From Reyranella sp. (lineage in GTDB: Bacteria; Pseudomonadota; Alphaproteobacteria; Reyranellales; Reyranellaceae): a stretch of DNA of 64,000 bases. The notes beneath the pieces are model-generated. The model did not search any database. It was not told the origin of the DNA and saw nothing but the letters and a program-made list of their open reading frames with translations. The stretch covers positions 213,879-277,878 of the forward strand of contig NZ_SCUT01000003.1 of the NCBI RefSeq assembly GCF_004297265.1, written 5' to 3'. This document shows positions 44,971 to 54,512 of this stretch, piece after piece (within the stretch, counting starts at the first letter, position 1; each line of letters starts with the position of its first letter). A program made the translations under genes and the position numbers.

Positions 44971-46503
44971 ATGGCATCGCGTCAGGCCGTGCTCGGCATG
45001 GAGCAGGCTTCCTTCTTCTACGGCTCGGGCCGTGTCTTCGAGAACGTGTCGTTCCTGCTGGACGATGCGCGCACGGCGTTGGTCGGCGAGAACGGCGCGG
45101 GCAAGTCGACCTTGCTCAAGTGCCTGACCGGCGTGCTGGAACTCAATGCCGGACAGGTGATCCGCTCGCGCGGCCTGCGCATCGGCCAGGTGCCGCAGGA
45201 CGTCCCCGAAGGCCTCGCCGGGCAGTCGGTGCGCGAGGTGCTGGCCCAGTCATTGGCCAAGGTCGGCCAGGACGGCGAGGACTGGCGAATCGACGTGCTG
45301 GTCGACGAGATCGGCGTCGATCCGGAAATCCTCGACAAGCCGTTCGGCACCCTGTCGGGCGGCTGGCAGCGGCTGATGCTGATCGCGGCAGCAGCGCGTC
45401 TGGAAGAGCCGGACATCCTGATCCTCGACGAGCCGACCAACCATCTAGACCTCGCCAACATCAATACGCTGGAGCGCTGGCTCACGGGCGAGTTCACCGT
45501 GCCGATGCTGATCGTGAGCCACGACCGCGAGTTTCTCGACCGTGTGACGGAGCGCACGCTGTTCCTGCGCGCCGACGGCGTGCACACCTTCAAGACGCGC
45601 TTCTCGATCGCGCGCGAGGAGCTGCTGCGCCGTGACGTCACCGCGGCGGCGCGCGCACGGCAGGAGGATCGCGAGATCAAGCGGCTGGAGCAGGCCGCGG
45701 CGCGCTACAAGGTCTGGGCGGTCAAGAACCCCGACCTCAACAAGCGCAAGAACGCCGTCGAAAGCCGCATCGCGCGCATCGAGAAGGAACGCACGCAGAC
45801 CTATGTCGCGCGCGAGCGACGGCTCGAACTGGCCGACGGCGACATCGACGCCAAGGTGGCGCTGCGCCTCTCGAACCTCGACGTGATGGTTCCCGGCGGG
45901 GACCGCAAGCTGATCGGCATCGATCGCCTCGCCATAGCAGCGGGTGAGCGCGTGGCCCTGCTCGGCACCAACGGCACCGGCAAGTCGACGCTTCTTTCCG
46001 CGCTGGCAGCGGCCTACGAGCCCGGCCGCGAGCATTACGACGGCCAGGCCGCCGTGCGCTTCAATCCGGCCTGCCGGCTGGTCTATTTCGACCAGGCGAT
46101 GAGCGAGCTGCCGGTCGCGACCAGGATCCTCGACTATGTCGTCCAGGCCGAGGGCGTCACCGAGAAGGACGCGGTGCACCAACTCGCCGGCGCCGGCTTC
46201 GCCTTCGTGCGCCTCAAGGAGCCGATCGGCGTGCTGAGCCACGGCGAGCGCGCGCGGCTCGTGTTCCTGAAGATGAAGCTCCTGCGGCCGAACTTCTACG
46301 TGCTCGACGAGCCGACCAACCATCTCGACATCGAGGGCCAGGAAGACCTGGAGGCGCAGCTCGAGAAGAGCGACGTATCGTGCCTCTTCGTGAGCCACGA
46401 CCGCTTCTTCACGCGCACCGTCGCCACGCGGTTCCTGGAGATTCGCAAGGGCCGGCTGGTCGAAACCGACGACGCCGACGCCTTCTTCGATTCGCAGGTT
46501 TAA
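44971..46503 (+). CDS. ABC-F family ATPase
   Basis: Cytosolic twin-ABC protein of 510 residues without membrane domains. Domain one: GENGAGKSTLLKCL, LSGGWQRLMLIAAA, ILDEPTNHLDLAN. The linker around 225-285 is charged and helical. Domain two: GTNGTGKSTLLSAL, LSHGERARLVFL, VLDEPTNHLDIEG. ABC-F proteins act on ribosomes (EttA/Uup-like) or give antibiotic protection. The branch is not determinable here. It is monocistronic and convergent with the Hsp70-like gene. Confidence 0.92.
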   Translation: MASRQAVLGMEQASFFYGSGRVFENVSFLLDDARTALVGENGAGKSTLLKCLTGVLELNAGQVIRSRGLRIGQVPQDVPEGLAGQSVREVLAQSLAKVGQDGEDWRIDVLVDEIGVDPEILDKPFGTLSGGWQRLMLIAAAARLEEPDILILDEPTNHLDLANINTLERWLTGEFTVPMLIVSHDREFLDRVTERTLFLRADGVHTFKTRFSIAREELLRRDVTAAARARQEDREIKRLEQAAARYKVWAVKNPDLNKRKNAVESRIARIEKERTQTYVARERRLELADGDIDAKVALRLSNLDVMVPGGDRKLIGIDRLAIAAGERVALLGTNGTGKSTLLSALAAAYEPGREHYDGQAAVRFNPACRLVYFDQAMSELPVATRILDYVVQAEGVTEKDAVHQLAGAGFAFVRLKEPIGVLSHGERARLVFLKMKLLRPNFYVLDEPTNHLDIEGQEDLEAQLEKSDVSCLFVSHDRFFTRTVATRFLEIRKGRLVETDDADAFFDSQV

Positions 46504-46510
46504 TCGTCGG

Positions 46511-47761
46511 TCAGACCGCACGCCCCGCCATCTGCGCGAGACCGAGGGCGACGGAGAGGAGGTCGGAGCCGCCGGCGATGCGCGCCGACGGGGACGCCCG
46601 CGCGACGGCGGTGCGCACGGCGGGGACGCGGCTCGAACCGCCGGTGAGGAAGATCGTTTCGATCGCCTCGGGCTTGAGACCGGCGGCGGCGATGCAGCCG
46701 CCCGCAGCCTTGTAGAGCCGCTCCGTCGCGGTGCCGATCGCACGATCGAACTCGTGGCGCGTGGCGAGGGCCGAGAGGCCGGCCTCGAGGAAAGCCAGCG
46801 GGATGGCGGCGCGGTCCTCGGCGCTCAACGCGATCTTGGCATCCTCGACCGCGAAGGCGACGCGATGGCCGAGGCCTTCGTGCACGAGCTTCAGCAGGCG
46901 CGCCACCTTCTCCGGTTCGGCGGCGAGCGACTGGAGTTCGCCGACCTCGCGTTCGTTGCGATAGGTGTAGGCGAAGTTGATCGTCGCCCAGGTCGCGAGC
47001 TGGTGATAGATCGCGTTCGGCATCGGCAGATTCTTCGCGACCAGCTGCGTGCCGAGGCCGAGCAGCGGCATCACCGACGTGAGCGAAAGCGCGGTGTCGA
47101 GGTCGGTACCGCCGATGCGCACGCCCGATGTCGCCAACACGTCACCGCTGCGGTCCGTGCGGTCGCGGCGTCCCGGGCCGACGCGCACGATCGAGAAGTC
47201 GCTGGTGCCGCCGCCGATGTCGGCGATCAGCACCAGCTCCTCGCGTTGCACGGTCTGCTCGTAGTGATGCGCCGCCGCGATGGGCTCGTAGGCGAAAGCA
47301 ATGTCGCGAAAGCCGGCCTCGCGCGCCACCCGCTCCAGCACCGCCTGCGCCCGCGCATCCGCCGTGTCGTCGTCATCGACGAAGCGCACCGGGCGGCCCA
47401 TCACGACGGAGGTGATCTCCTCCCCTGCGAACGCCTCGGCCTTGTGCTTGAGGTTCTGCACGAAGATCTCGACCACCTTGGTGAGCGGCACCTTGCGGCC
47501 GCCGAGACTGGTCTCCTCGTCGATCAGGGACGAACCCAGGATCGACTTCAGCGCCCGCATCAGGCGGCCTTCGGTGTGATCGACATAGGCCGCGATGGCG
47601 GCCTCGCCCAGCAGCACGCGGCCCTTGGTCTCCTGGTCGAAGAACACAGCACTCGGCAACAGCGTATTGTCGCCTTCCACGGGGGCCAGCGTCGCGGTGC
47701 CGTCACGCACCACGCCGATCGCCGAATTCGACGTGCCGAAATCAAGTCCGCAGGCGGTCAT
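46511..47761 (-). CDS. Hsp70-family ATPase, YegD-like
   Basis: Actin/Hsp70-fold ATPase of 416 residues. Seen: phosphate-1 GLDFGTSNSAIGVV at the N-terminus, phosphate-2 VLIADIGGGTSDFSIVRV near 185, and the adenosine motif IFLTGGSSRVPAVR near 385. It stops after the ATPase part and lacks the DnaK substrate-binding domain, as in YegD. The start is ATG 47761; the frame-extended ATG at 47794 is less typical. Function unknown in the family. It is convergent with the ABC-F gene, 7 nt apart. Confidence 0.9.
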   Translation of the reverse strand: MTACGLDFGTSNSAIGVVRDGTATLAPVEGDNTLLPSAVFFDQETKGRVLLGEAAIAAYVDHTEGRLMRALKSILGSSLIDEETSLGGRKVPLTKVVEIFVQNLKHKAEAFAGEEITSVVMGRPVRFVDDDDTADARAQAVLERVAREAGFRDIAFAYEPIAAAHHYEQTVQREELVLIADIGGGTSDFSIVRVGPGRRDRTDRSGDVLATSGVRIGGTDLDTALSLTSVMPLLGLGTQLVAKNLPMPNAIYHQLATWATINFAYTYRNEREVGELQSLAAEPEKVARLLKLVHEGLGHRVAFAVEDAKIALSAEDRAAIPLAFLEAGLSALATRHEFDRAIGTATERLYKAAGGCIAAAGLKPEAIETIFLTGGSSRVPAVRTAVARASPSARIAGGSDLLSVALGLAQMAGRAV

Positions 47762-47855
47762 CACAGTCCCCTTGGGTCGCGAAGGGGATGTCATCTATTA
47801 CGATGCGCCGTGCGTTGCCAGACTGTTTGTTTTCGCCTACTCTATGCGCGATAGC

Positions 47856-47889
47856 GGGCTGCCAGGGAAATGGCGGCCCTTTTGCTTTT
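47856..47889 (+). terminator. Hairpin with T-rich tail between Hsp70 and ABC permease genes
   Basis: GGGCTGCC (47856-47863) pairs with GGCGGCCC (47872-47879) with one mismatch, and TTTTGCTTTT follows on the plus strand. The shape is a weak rho-independent terminator in plus orientation, but no plus-strand gene ends just upstream. It may instead shield the 3' end of the minus-strand importer operon, or be fortuitous. Confidence 0.3.
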
Positions 47890-47893
47890 GCGG

Positions 47894-48670
47894 CTAGGCG
47901 ACGATCTCGCCGCGGAAGGCCCAGCGGGTCATGCGCTTCTCGACCATGGCGCAGACCGCGTACATGGCGACCCCCATGATGGCGATGGCGAACAGGCCGG
48001 CGAAGGTGGTCGGCGCGTCGTTGCGGGCGCTGGCCGACAGCATCAGGAAGCCGATGCCGTTGTTGCCGCCCACCGTTTCGGAGATCACGGAACCGATGAA
48101 GGCCAAGGTGATCGCGACCTTGAGGCTGGCGAACAGGTAGGGCATGGCGCGCGGGATGCCGACCTTGGTCAGGATCTCCAGTCGCGAGGCGCCAAGGCTG
48201 CGCAGCACGTCGCGCATCTCGGGCTCGATGGTGGCGAGGCCGGTCGCGACGTTCACCACGATGGGGAAGAAGCTGATCACGAAGGCTGTGATGACGGCCG
48301 GCAGCGAACCGACGCCGACCCAGATCATCAGGATGGGCACGATCGCGACCTTGGGGATGGCGTTGAAGGCGATCAGCAGCGGATAGAGGCCGGAATAGAC
48401 GAAGGGCGAAGCGCCGACAGCGAGACCCAGCAGCAGGCCGCCCGCGATCGCCAGCAGGAAGCCGATCGTCGTGGTCCACAACGTGTCCCAGCAATAGGCC
48501 ATCAGGATGTCGAAGCGCTGGACGAACACCGCGAAGATTTTGGTCGGCCTGGGCAGGATGATCTCCGGCACCTGGAAAACGATGCAGCAGACTTCCCAGA
48601 CGATCAGCAGGGCCGCCAGGACCAGCCACGGCATGGCGTGCTTCAGCGCCTCGCGCCGGAGGTCGCTCAT
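47894..48670 (-). CDS. ABC transporter permease (SsuC/TauC/ThiX type)
   Basis: Binding-protein-dependent transport system inner-membrane component of 258 residues with about six hydrophobic helices and the cytoplasmic coupling loop LRSLGASRLEILTKVGIPRAMPYL (EAA-type). It pairs with the ATPase gene, overlapping it by 4 nt (ATGA), and with the NMT1-like binding protein upstream. Together they form an importer of the sulfonate/nitrate/pyrimidine class. The start is ATG 48670; the longer frame is rejected because it overlaps the ATPase. Confidence 0.9.
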   Translation of the reverse strand: MSDLRREALKHAMPWLVLAALLIVWEVCCIVFQVPEIILPRPTKIFAVFVQRFDILMAYCWDTLWTTTIGFLLAIAGGLLLGLAVGASPFVYSGLYPLLIAFNAIPKVAIVPILMIWVGVGSLPAVITAFVISFFPIVVNVATGLATIEPEMRDVLRSLGASRLEILTKVGIPRAMPYLFASLKVAITLAFIGSVISETVGGNNGIGFLMLSASARNDAPTTFAGLFAIAIMGVAMYAVCAMVEKRMTRWAFRGEIVA

Positions 48671-49452
48671 GGCGCGTGCTCCTGGTGGATGCGGTCGCGC
48701 AGTTCGTGGACGATGTCGACGAAGTGCGGCTCGAAGGTGGTGGCAAGCGTGCGCGGCCGCGGGATGTCGATCTTCTTCGCCAGCACGATGCGGCCGGGCC
48801 GGCGGCTCATCACATAGACGGTGTCGGCGAGATAGACGGCCTCGCGCAGGTCGTGCGTCACCAGCACGCCCGTAAAACGCTTCTCCAGCCACAGCGCCTG
48901 CATGACGCCCCACAGTTCCTCGCGCGTGAAGGCGTCGAGCGCCCCGAACGGCTCGTCGAGCATCAGCAGCTCGGGCTCGTGGATCAGCGCACGGCACAGG
49001 TTCGAGCGCTGCTGCATGCCGCCCGAAAGCTGCCAGGGGTACTTGTCGGCGAAATCGGCGAGGCCGACGGTCTTCAGCAGCTTCATCGCGCGCTCGACAT
49101 ACTCGGCGCGATGGCTGCGGAAACGACGCTTGTGCGGCTCGACCACCTCCATGGGCAGGAGGATGTTGTTCATGGTCGTGCGCCACGGCATCAGGGTCGG
49201 GTTCTGGAACGCCATGCCGACGCCCTTGATCGGCCCCGTCACTTTCTTTCCGTCCACCGCAATCTCACCGCCCGACGGCGGCAGGAGCCCGGTGACCAGC
49301 TTCATGATGGTGGACTTGCCGCAGCCCGACGGTCCGACGACGGCGATGAACTCGCCTTTGTCGATGCCCAGCGTGGCATCGGCAAGAGCCAGCGTCGTGT
49401 CCTTGCCGAGCCGGTAGGTGAGACTGACGCCCTTGAGATCGACGAAGGCCAT
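48667..49452 (-). CDS. ABC transporter ATP-binding protein (SsuB/TauB type)
   Basis: Cytoplasmic ATPase of 261 residues. Seen: Walker A GPSGCGKST near 41, signature LSGGMQQRS near 147, Walker B ELLMLDEPFGALD near 167 and the switch His in VTHDLREA. It powers uptake with the permease that overlaps its 3' end. The binding protein gene ends 18 nt upstream. The substrate class is set by the binding protein, not by this subunit. Confidence 0.94.
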   Translation of the reverse strand: MAFVDLKGVSLTYRLGKDTTLALADATLGIDKGEFIAVVGPSGCGKSTIMKLVTGLLPPSGGEIAVDGKKVTGPIKGVGMAFQNPTLMPWRTTMNNILLPMEVVEPHKRRFRSHRAEYVERAMKLLKTVGLADFADKYPWQLSGGMQQRSNLCRALIHEPELLMLDEPFGALDAFTREELWGVMQALWLEKRFTGVLVTHDLREAVYLADTVYVMSRRPGRIVLAKKIDIPRPRTLATTFEPHFVDIVHELRDRIHQEHAP

Positions 49453-49470
49453 TGCCTCGGGCCCGGTCGC

Positions 49471-50484
49471 TTACTTGGACACCATCCGGTCGGCCTTGGG
49501 CGGCAGGTAGGCGTTGCTGAACACCTTGTCCGGGGCCGGCGCGTTCGGCAGGCCGAACGCCTCGGAGACGTCCTTGACGGCGCGCGCGAAGCGGACCGGG
49601 TCGACGTCGCCCATCCCGTTGGCCTTGACCCAGGGGGTCAGGATGTTGGTCTCCAGGGAGATCTTGAGGCGCTCCATTTCGAGCTTCTCGTCGATCAGCG
49701 GATCGCGCTTCTTGGCGGCGGCAATGCCGAGCTGCGGGTTGGCGATGACGTCCTTCCAGCCCTTCATCGTGGCGGCGAGGAAGCCCTTCACGGCCTTCTC
49801 GTTCTTGGCCATCTCGCCGGAGACGACGACGCCGTTGCCGTAGACGTCCATGCCGAAATCGACGAAGCGCATCGCCACGATGTCCTCGAAGGCCACGCCG
49901 CGCGCCTTGAGGTCGAGCATCGAGGAGAAATAGTGGCCGGAGATGAAGTCGACCGTGCCCTGGACCAGGCTCTGCTCGCGCAGCTGGGGCGTCAGGTTGA
50001 CGTGCTCCCACTTGGTGATGCCGTTCTTCTTGGCGAAGGCCGGGAACAGGCGGAAGCTGGCGTCGAACACCGGAGCGCCCAGCTTCTTGCCCTCGAGGTC
50101 CTTCGGCGTCTTGATGCCGCTCTTCTTCAGCGCATAGACGCCGAACGGCGCGAAATCGTAGACCATGAACACACAGAGCACTTCCTTGCCCGGGTTCTTG
50201 GCATTGTATTCGATGGTCGAATTCACGTCGGCGAAGCCGATCTGGTAGGCACCCGTGGCCACGCGCTGCACCGCGCCGGCCGAGCCCTGGCCGGGGTCCA
50301 TCGTGACGTCGAGGCCCTCGGCCTTGTAGTAGCCCTTCTCCAGCGCCACCAGGAACGGCGAGGTCGGGCCCTGGAAGACCCAGTCCAGGGTGAACTTGAT
50401 GGCAGTCTGGGCATTGGCCGGGAAGCTCCCGAGCGCCAGCGCAACGGCTGCCGCACCGCCCAGCATCTTGGCGAATTTGCTCAT
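49471..50484 (-). CDS. ABC importer substrate-binding protein, NMT1/ThiY-like
   Basis: Periplasmic receptor of 337 residues with a signal peptide (MSKFAKMLGGAAAVALALGSFPANA). Seen: IKFTLDWVFQGPTSPFLVALE and GYYKAEGLDVTMDPGQGS, typical of NMT1/THI5-like receptors for pyrimidines (ThiY), riboflavin precursors or sulfonates, then GADRV-type motifs. It heads a three-gene importer. The ligand is not clear; a nearby cytosine-deaminase-like enzyme about 6 kb away makes a pyrimidine a reasonable guess only. Confidence 0.9.
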   Translation of the reverse strand: MSKFAKMLGGAAAVALALGSFPANAQTAIKFTLDWVFQGPTSPFLVALEKGYYKAEGLDVTMDPGQGSAGAVQRVATGAYQIGFADVNSTIEYNAKNPGKEVLCVFMVYDFAPFGVYALKKSGIKTPKDLEGKKLGAPVFDASFRLFPAFAKKNGITKWEHVNLTPQLREQSLVQGTVDFISGHYFSSMLDLKARGVAFEDIVAMRFVDFGMDVYGNGVVVSGEMAKNEKAVKGFLAATMKGWKDVIANPQLGIAAAKKRDPLIDEKLEMERLKISLETNILTPWVKANGMGDVDPVRFARAVKDVSEAFGLPNAPAPDKVFSNAYLPPKADRMVSK

Positions 50485-50552
50485 CTTCTTGATCCCCCTG
50501 GGTTCCCTGTCGGCGACTCTTAGGCGGACATTTCACGCCCGCCAAGGGGATA

Positions 50553-52313
50553 TCAGGCAGATTCTATGCCAGCCTGCTGCGTGGCCACGAGGCGCGCGAA
50601 GGCCCCGCCCTGGCCGATCAGTGCCTGGTAGGCGCCCTGCTCGACGACCCGGCCGTGCTCGAACACGACGACCTGGTCGGCATCGCGGATGGTCGACAGG
50701 CGATGGGCGATCACGAAAGTGGTGCGACCCTGCATCAGGACCTTCAACGCCTTCTGGATGCGCGCCTCGGTGACGGAGTCGAGTGCGCTGGTCGCCTCGT
50801 CGAGGATCAGGATCGGCGGATTCTTGAGCAGCGCCCGGGCAATTGCGAGGCGTTGACGTTCGCCGCCCGAAAGGGTGGTGCCGCGTTCGCCGACCAAAGT
50901 CTCGTAACCCTGCGGCTGGCGCATGATGAAGTCGTGCGCCTCAGCGAGCTTGGCGGCCTCCTCCAGTTCGGCCTGCGTGGCATCGGGCTTGCCGATGCGC
51001 AGATTGTCGGCAATCGAGCGGTAGAACATGGTGCTGTCCTGGAACACCACGCCGATGTTGCGCCGCAGCGATTCCAGCTTGATATCGCGATGGTCGACGC
51101 CGTCGATGCGGATCACGCCCGACTGGGCGTCCCACATGCGGTGCATCAACGACAGCGCGGTGCTCTTGCCGGCGCCGGTCGGGCCGACGAAGGCCACCGT
51201 CGAGCCCGCCGGGACCTTGAGCGAGAAATGGACCAGCGCCGGACGCTTGCCGTCGTAGGAGAAGTTGATGTCGTCGAATTCGACGTCGCCGCGGACGCGA
51301 CCGATGTCGATGCCGTTCGGCTTGTCCGGCACGCTCGACTGCGAATCCAGCACGCGGAAGAAATCGCCCAGCGACGGCATCTGGAAGAAGATGCGGCTGA
51401 CGAAGCCCGAGGCCTGGTCCATGCGGCCGATCAGCATGGTGGCGAAGCCCATGAAGCTCACGATCTCGCCGACCGTCGCCTCGCCGCGGGTGTAGAGCCA
51501 GGTGCCGAGCACGAAGATCGCGATCACGGTGACCGTCGAGGCGGCGCGCGTCATCACCGACAGCAGCGCCCACCAGTTCAGCACCGGGAACTGTGCCTGC
51601 AGGGTCTGCCCGATGATGCGGTGCATTTCGCTGGTTTCCGCGCCCAGCCGCACGAAGCTCTGGATGAGGTTGATGTTGCCCAGCGCGTCGCCGGCCCGGC
51701 CCGCCAGCTCGCTGTGAAGGTCCTCGACCTTTTTCTGCAGGCGGTCGGTGCGACTCACGACCCAGACGTTGGTAACGGCGAAGACGAGAATCAGGACCAG
51801 CAACAGGAACCCCAGCCGCCAGTTCATGAACATGCTGAGCGGCAGCATGACGAACAGCGCCACCAGGGTCGCGAGGTTTTCGCGGAAGAACGACAGCCAG
51901 ATGCCGAACAGGTTGTCGACGCCGGTCAGCATGATCTTGATCAGCCGGCCGGAATGCTGGGCGTTGTGGAACGAGAAGGGCAGCATCAGCAGATGCTCGA
52001 AGTAGGTCGCCATTGCGCCCAGGCGGCGACGATGGGCCATGCGGTCAGCCTGCAGCGACACAACCATGTTGGCCACGATGCCGCCGAGGCCGACGAGCGC
52101 CCAGAGGCCCAGGATATAACGCGCATCGTGCCAGAGCTGGTCGACCGGCCGGTCGCGCGCGTTGCTCAGCAGGTCGATGACCTTGCCGAACAGCACGGGT
52201 TCATAGAATTGCAGGCCGGCCACCGCGATGTTCGCGATGGCGAGCGTGATGGCGAGGCCCTTCTCGGCCCGCAACAGGCCGATGACACGGCCATAGACGC
52301 GGAAGAATTCCAT
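50553..52313 (-). CDS. ndvA: Cyclic beta-glucan-type ABC exporter (NdvA/ChvA-like)
   Basis: Half-transporter of 586 residues with the membrane domain first (about six helices, residues 1-310) and the ATPase second. Seen: the family-typical start FFRVYGRVIGLLRAEKGLAI, Walker A VGPTGAGKST, Q-loop VVFQDSTMF, signature LSGGERQRLAIARALL, Walker B ILILDEATSALD, and H-loop IAHRLSTIRDAD. NdvA/ChvA export cyclic beta-1,2-glucan to the periplasm. No glucan synthase (ndvB) is in the window, so a related glycan or lipid cannot be excluded. Confidence 0.85.
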   Translation of the reverse strand: MEFFRVYGRVIGLLRAEKGLAITLAIANIAVAGLQFYEPVLFGKVIDLLSNARDRPVDQLWHDARYILGLWALVGLGGIVANMVVSLQADRMAHRRRLGAMATYFEHLLMLPFSFHNAQHSGRLIKIMLTGVDNLFGIWLSFFRENLATLVALFVMLPLSMFMNWRLGFLLLVLILVFAVTNVWVVSRTDRLQKKVEDLHSELAGRAGDALGNINLIQSFVRLGAETSEMHRIIGQTLQAQFPVLNWWALLSVMTRAASTVTVIAIFVLGTWLYTRGEATVGEIVSFMGFATMLIGRMDQASGFVSRIFFQMPSLGDFFRVLDSQSSVPDKPNGIDIGRVRGDVEFDDINFSYDGKRPALVHFSLKVPAGSTVAFVGPTGAGKSTALSLMHRMWDAQSGVIRIDGVDHRDIKLESLRRNIGVVFQDSTMFYRSIADNLRIGKPDATQAELEEAAKLAEAHDFIMRQPQGYETLVGERGTTLSGGERQRLAIARALLKNPPILILDEATSALDSVTEARIQKALKVLMQGRTTFVIAHRLSTIRDADQVVVFEHGRVVEQGAYQALIGQGGAFARLVATQQAGIESA

Positions 52314-52337
52314 GAGGTTCGTCCGCGTCCGTTCTCT

Positions 52338-53507
52338 CTAGGCTGCCTTCGGGTCGAGGAAGCGCTCGACGGTGCGCACGAAGAAGCTTACGCCGAAGGG
52401 GATCGCCATGTCGTTGAAGTCGTAACGGGAGTTGTGAAGGCTCACCGAGTCGCCGCCATTGCCCAGCCATACCATGGCGCCCGGCACCTTCTCCAACATG
52501 TAGGAGAAATCCTCGGCGCCCATGCTGGGGCGGGTATTGTCCTTCACCGCGTGGTCGCCGCAGACGCCGGCCGCCACGTCGGCCGCGAAGCGGGCCTGCT
52601 CGACGTCGTTCACCGTCGGCGGATAGCCCGGCTTGTGCTCGACCTCGATCTTCACTCCGTGCATCTTCGCCGCGCCCTCGCAGATCTCGTCGATGCGCCG
52701 CTTCACCAGCGCGCGGTTTTCCGGAGTCGTCGTGCGGGTGGTGCCGCCAATATGCACGTCGCCCGGAATGACGTTGTAGGCGGAACCCGCATGGAAGAAG
52801 CCGACGGTCACGACCGAGGAATCGATCGGGTCGATGTTGCGCGAGACGATGGTCTGCAGTGCCATGACGATATTGGCGCCGACGACCATCGGGTCGAGCG
52901 TGGTATGCGGATGGGCGGCATGACCGCCCTTGCCCGTGATGCGGATGTCCCAGCGGTCGGCGGCCGCCAGCAGCGGCCCGCCCTTGGTCACGATATGGCC
53001 GAGCGGGACGCCGGGCTTGTTGTGGATCGCGAACACCGCGTCGCAGGGGAATTTCTCGAACAGCCCGTCCTCGATCATCACCTTGGCCCCCCCGCCCCCC
53101 TCTTCGGCCGGCTGGAAGATAAAGTGGACCGCCCCCTCGAAGTTCCGCGTCTCGCTGAGCATCTTGGCGGCTCCCAGCAGCATGGCGGTGTGGCCGTCAT
53201 GGCCGCAGGCGTGCATCCGGCCGGGGTTCGTCGACCGGTGCGCAAAATCGTTGGTCTCGTCCATGGGCAGGCAGTCCATGTCGGCCCGCAGCCCGATCGA
53301 CTTCAGCGAATTTCCCTTGCGCAAGGTCCCGACCAGGCCGGTCTTGCCCAACCCGCGCGTCACTTCCAGGCCCCATTCCTCCAGCTTGGCCGCCACCACG
53401 TCGGAGGTGCGGTTTTCCTCGAAGGCAAGTTCGGGATGAGCGTGGATGTCACGGCGGATCGCCGAAATCTCGGCCTGAATTTCGAGGGAACGCGGCAGGA
53501 CGGGCAT
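52338..53507 (-). CDS. M20-family amidohydrolase (hippurate hydrolase/N-acyl amino acid deacylase)
   Basis: Dinuclear metal amidase of 389 residues. Seen: IRRDIHAHPELAFEE, LRADMDCLPMDE, MHACGHDGHTAMLLGAA with metal Cys/His ligands, QPAEEGGGGA with the bridging Glu pair, and MGAEDFSYMLE near the end. It deacylates N-acyl amino acids such as hippurate. The start is ATG 53507; the longer frame overlaps the divergent dehydratase-like gene and is rejected. It is 39 nt from that gene and 24 nt from the NdvA start. Confidence 0.92.
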   Translation of the reverse strand: MPVLPRSLEIQAEISAIRRDIHAHPELAFEENRTSDVVAAKLEEWGLEVTRGLGKTGLVGTLRKGNSLKSIGLRADMDCLPMDETNDFAHRSTNPGRMHACGHDGHTAMLLGAAKMLSETRNFEGAVHFIFQPAEEGGGGAKVMIEDGLFEKFPCDAVFAIHNKPGVPLGHIVTKGGPLLAAADRWDIRITGKGGHAAHPHTTLDPMVVGANIVMALQTIVSRNIDPIDSSVVTVGFFHAGSAYNVIPGDVHIGGTTRTTTPENRALVKRRIDEICEGAAKMHGVKIEVEHKPGYPPTVNDVEQARFAADVAAGVCGDHAVKDNTRPSMGAEDFSYMLEKVPGAMVWLGNGGDSVSLHNSRYDFNDMAIPFGVSFFVRTVERFLDPKAA

Positions 53508-53546
53508 GGAGTACTCCGGTTGGAACCTCGGCCATCTTAGACCAAA

Positions 53547-54512
53547 GTGAACGGCATGTTGTCCCTTAGCGAAATCGAAGCGGCTTCCGCAATCGTGCAT
53601 GCCGCGATGCCGCCCACCGCACAATATGCGTGGCCCCTGCTCGCCCGCCGCACGGGCTGCGAAACCTGGGTCAAGCACGAGAACCACACGCCGACCGGCG
53701 CCTTCAAGGTGCGTGGCGGGCTGGTCTACATGGACCGGCTGAAGCGTAGCTCGCCGCAGCTCGAGGGCGTCGTCAGCGCCACCCGCGGCAATCACGGCCA
53801 GAGCATCGCACTGGCGGCGGCGCGGAATGGCATCGCCGCCACGATTGTCGTGCCCCATGGCAATTCGGTCGAGAAGAACGCCGCCATGCGCGCCTTCGGC
53901 GCCGAGCTGATCGAGGCCGGCCACGACTTCGATGCCGCCAAGGACGCCGCGATCAAGCTCGCGGGCGAGCGCGGCCTTGCGATGGTGCCGTCGTTCGATC
54001 GAGACCTGGTGGCGGGCGTCGCCTCCTACGCGCTCGAACTGTTCCGCGCTGCGCCGACGCTCGACACGGTCTATGTGCCGATCGGACTGGGCTCGGGCAT
54101 CTGCGGCACCATTGCCGTACGCGACGCGCTGGGGCTCAAGACGAAGATCGTGGGCGTCGTCTCGACCGAGGCGCCGGCCTACGCGCTCTCCTTTGCCGCG
54201 GGCAAGGTCGTGGCGACCAACAGCGCCGACACGATGGCCGACGGCATGGCGGTGCGTGGCCCGGACGCCGGAGCGCTCGAGATCATCCTGAAGGGAGCGG
54301 AGCGCATCGTGCAGGTGAGCGACGCCGAGATCGGCGCCGCGATGCGCGCCTATTACGAGGACACGCACCAGCTCACGGAAGGCGCCGGGGCCGCCGCGCT
54401 CGCAGCGCTGCTGCAGGAACGCGACCGTTTCGCGGGCAAGCGGATCGGCCTCATCCTGAGCGGCGGCAATATCGACCGGCCGGTCTACCTGCGCACGCTC
54501 GCTGGTGATTGA
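53547..54512 (+). CDS. Threonine dehydratase-like PLP enzyme
   Basis: Fold-type II PLP enzyme of 321 residues. Seen: the PLP-Lys in TPTGAFKVRGG near 49-59, the substrate loop SATRGNHGQSIALAA, the phosphate-binding GLGSGICGTIAV and the C-terminal Ser/Gly SGGNIDR. It belongs with threonine/serine dehydratases and 3-hydroxyaspartate ammonia-lyases without an ACT regulatory domain. It starts at GTG 53547, or ATG 53556. Its 3' end overlaps the convergent AsnC regulator by 28 nt. Confidence 0.88.
   Translation: MNGMLSLSEIEAASAIVHAAMPPTAQYAWPLLARRTGCETWVKHENHTPTGAFKVRGGLVYMDRLKRSSPQLEGVVSATRGNHGQSIALAAARNGIAATIVVPHGNSVEKNAAMRAFGAELIEAGHDFDAAKDAAIKLAGERGLAMVPSFDRDLVAGVASYALELFRAAPTLDTVYVPIGLGSGICGTIAVRDALGLKTKIVGVVSTEAPAYALSFAAGKVVATNSADTMADGMAVRGPDAGALEIILKGAERIVQVSDAEIGAAMRAYYEDTHQLTEGAGAAALAALLQERDRFAGKRIGLILSGGNIDRPVYLRTLAGD

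Noticed and set aside
50655..53540. A 961-codon open frame on the plus strand
   Set aside because: It runs antisense through ndvA and the M20 gene, both of which carry full family motifs. High GC makes such long mirror frames common; its translation is rich in Arg/Gly/His/Asp with no domain.
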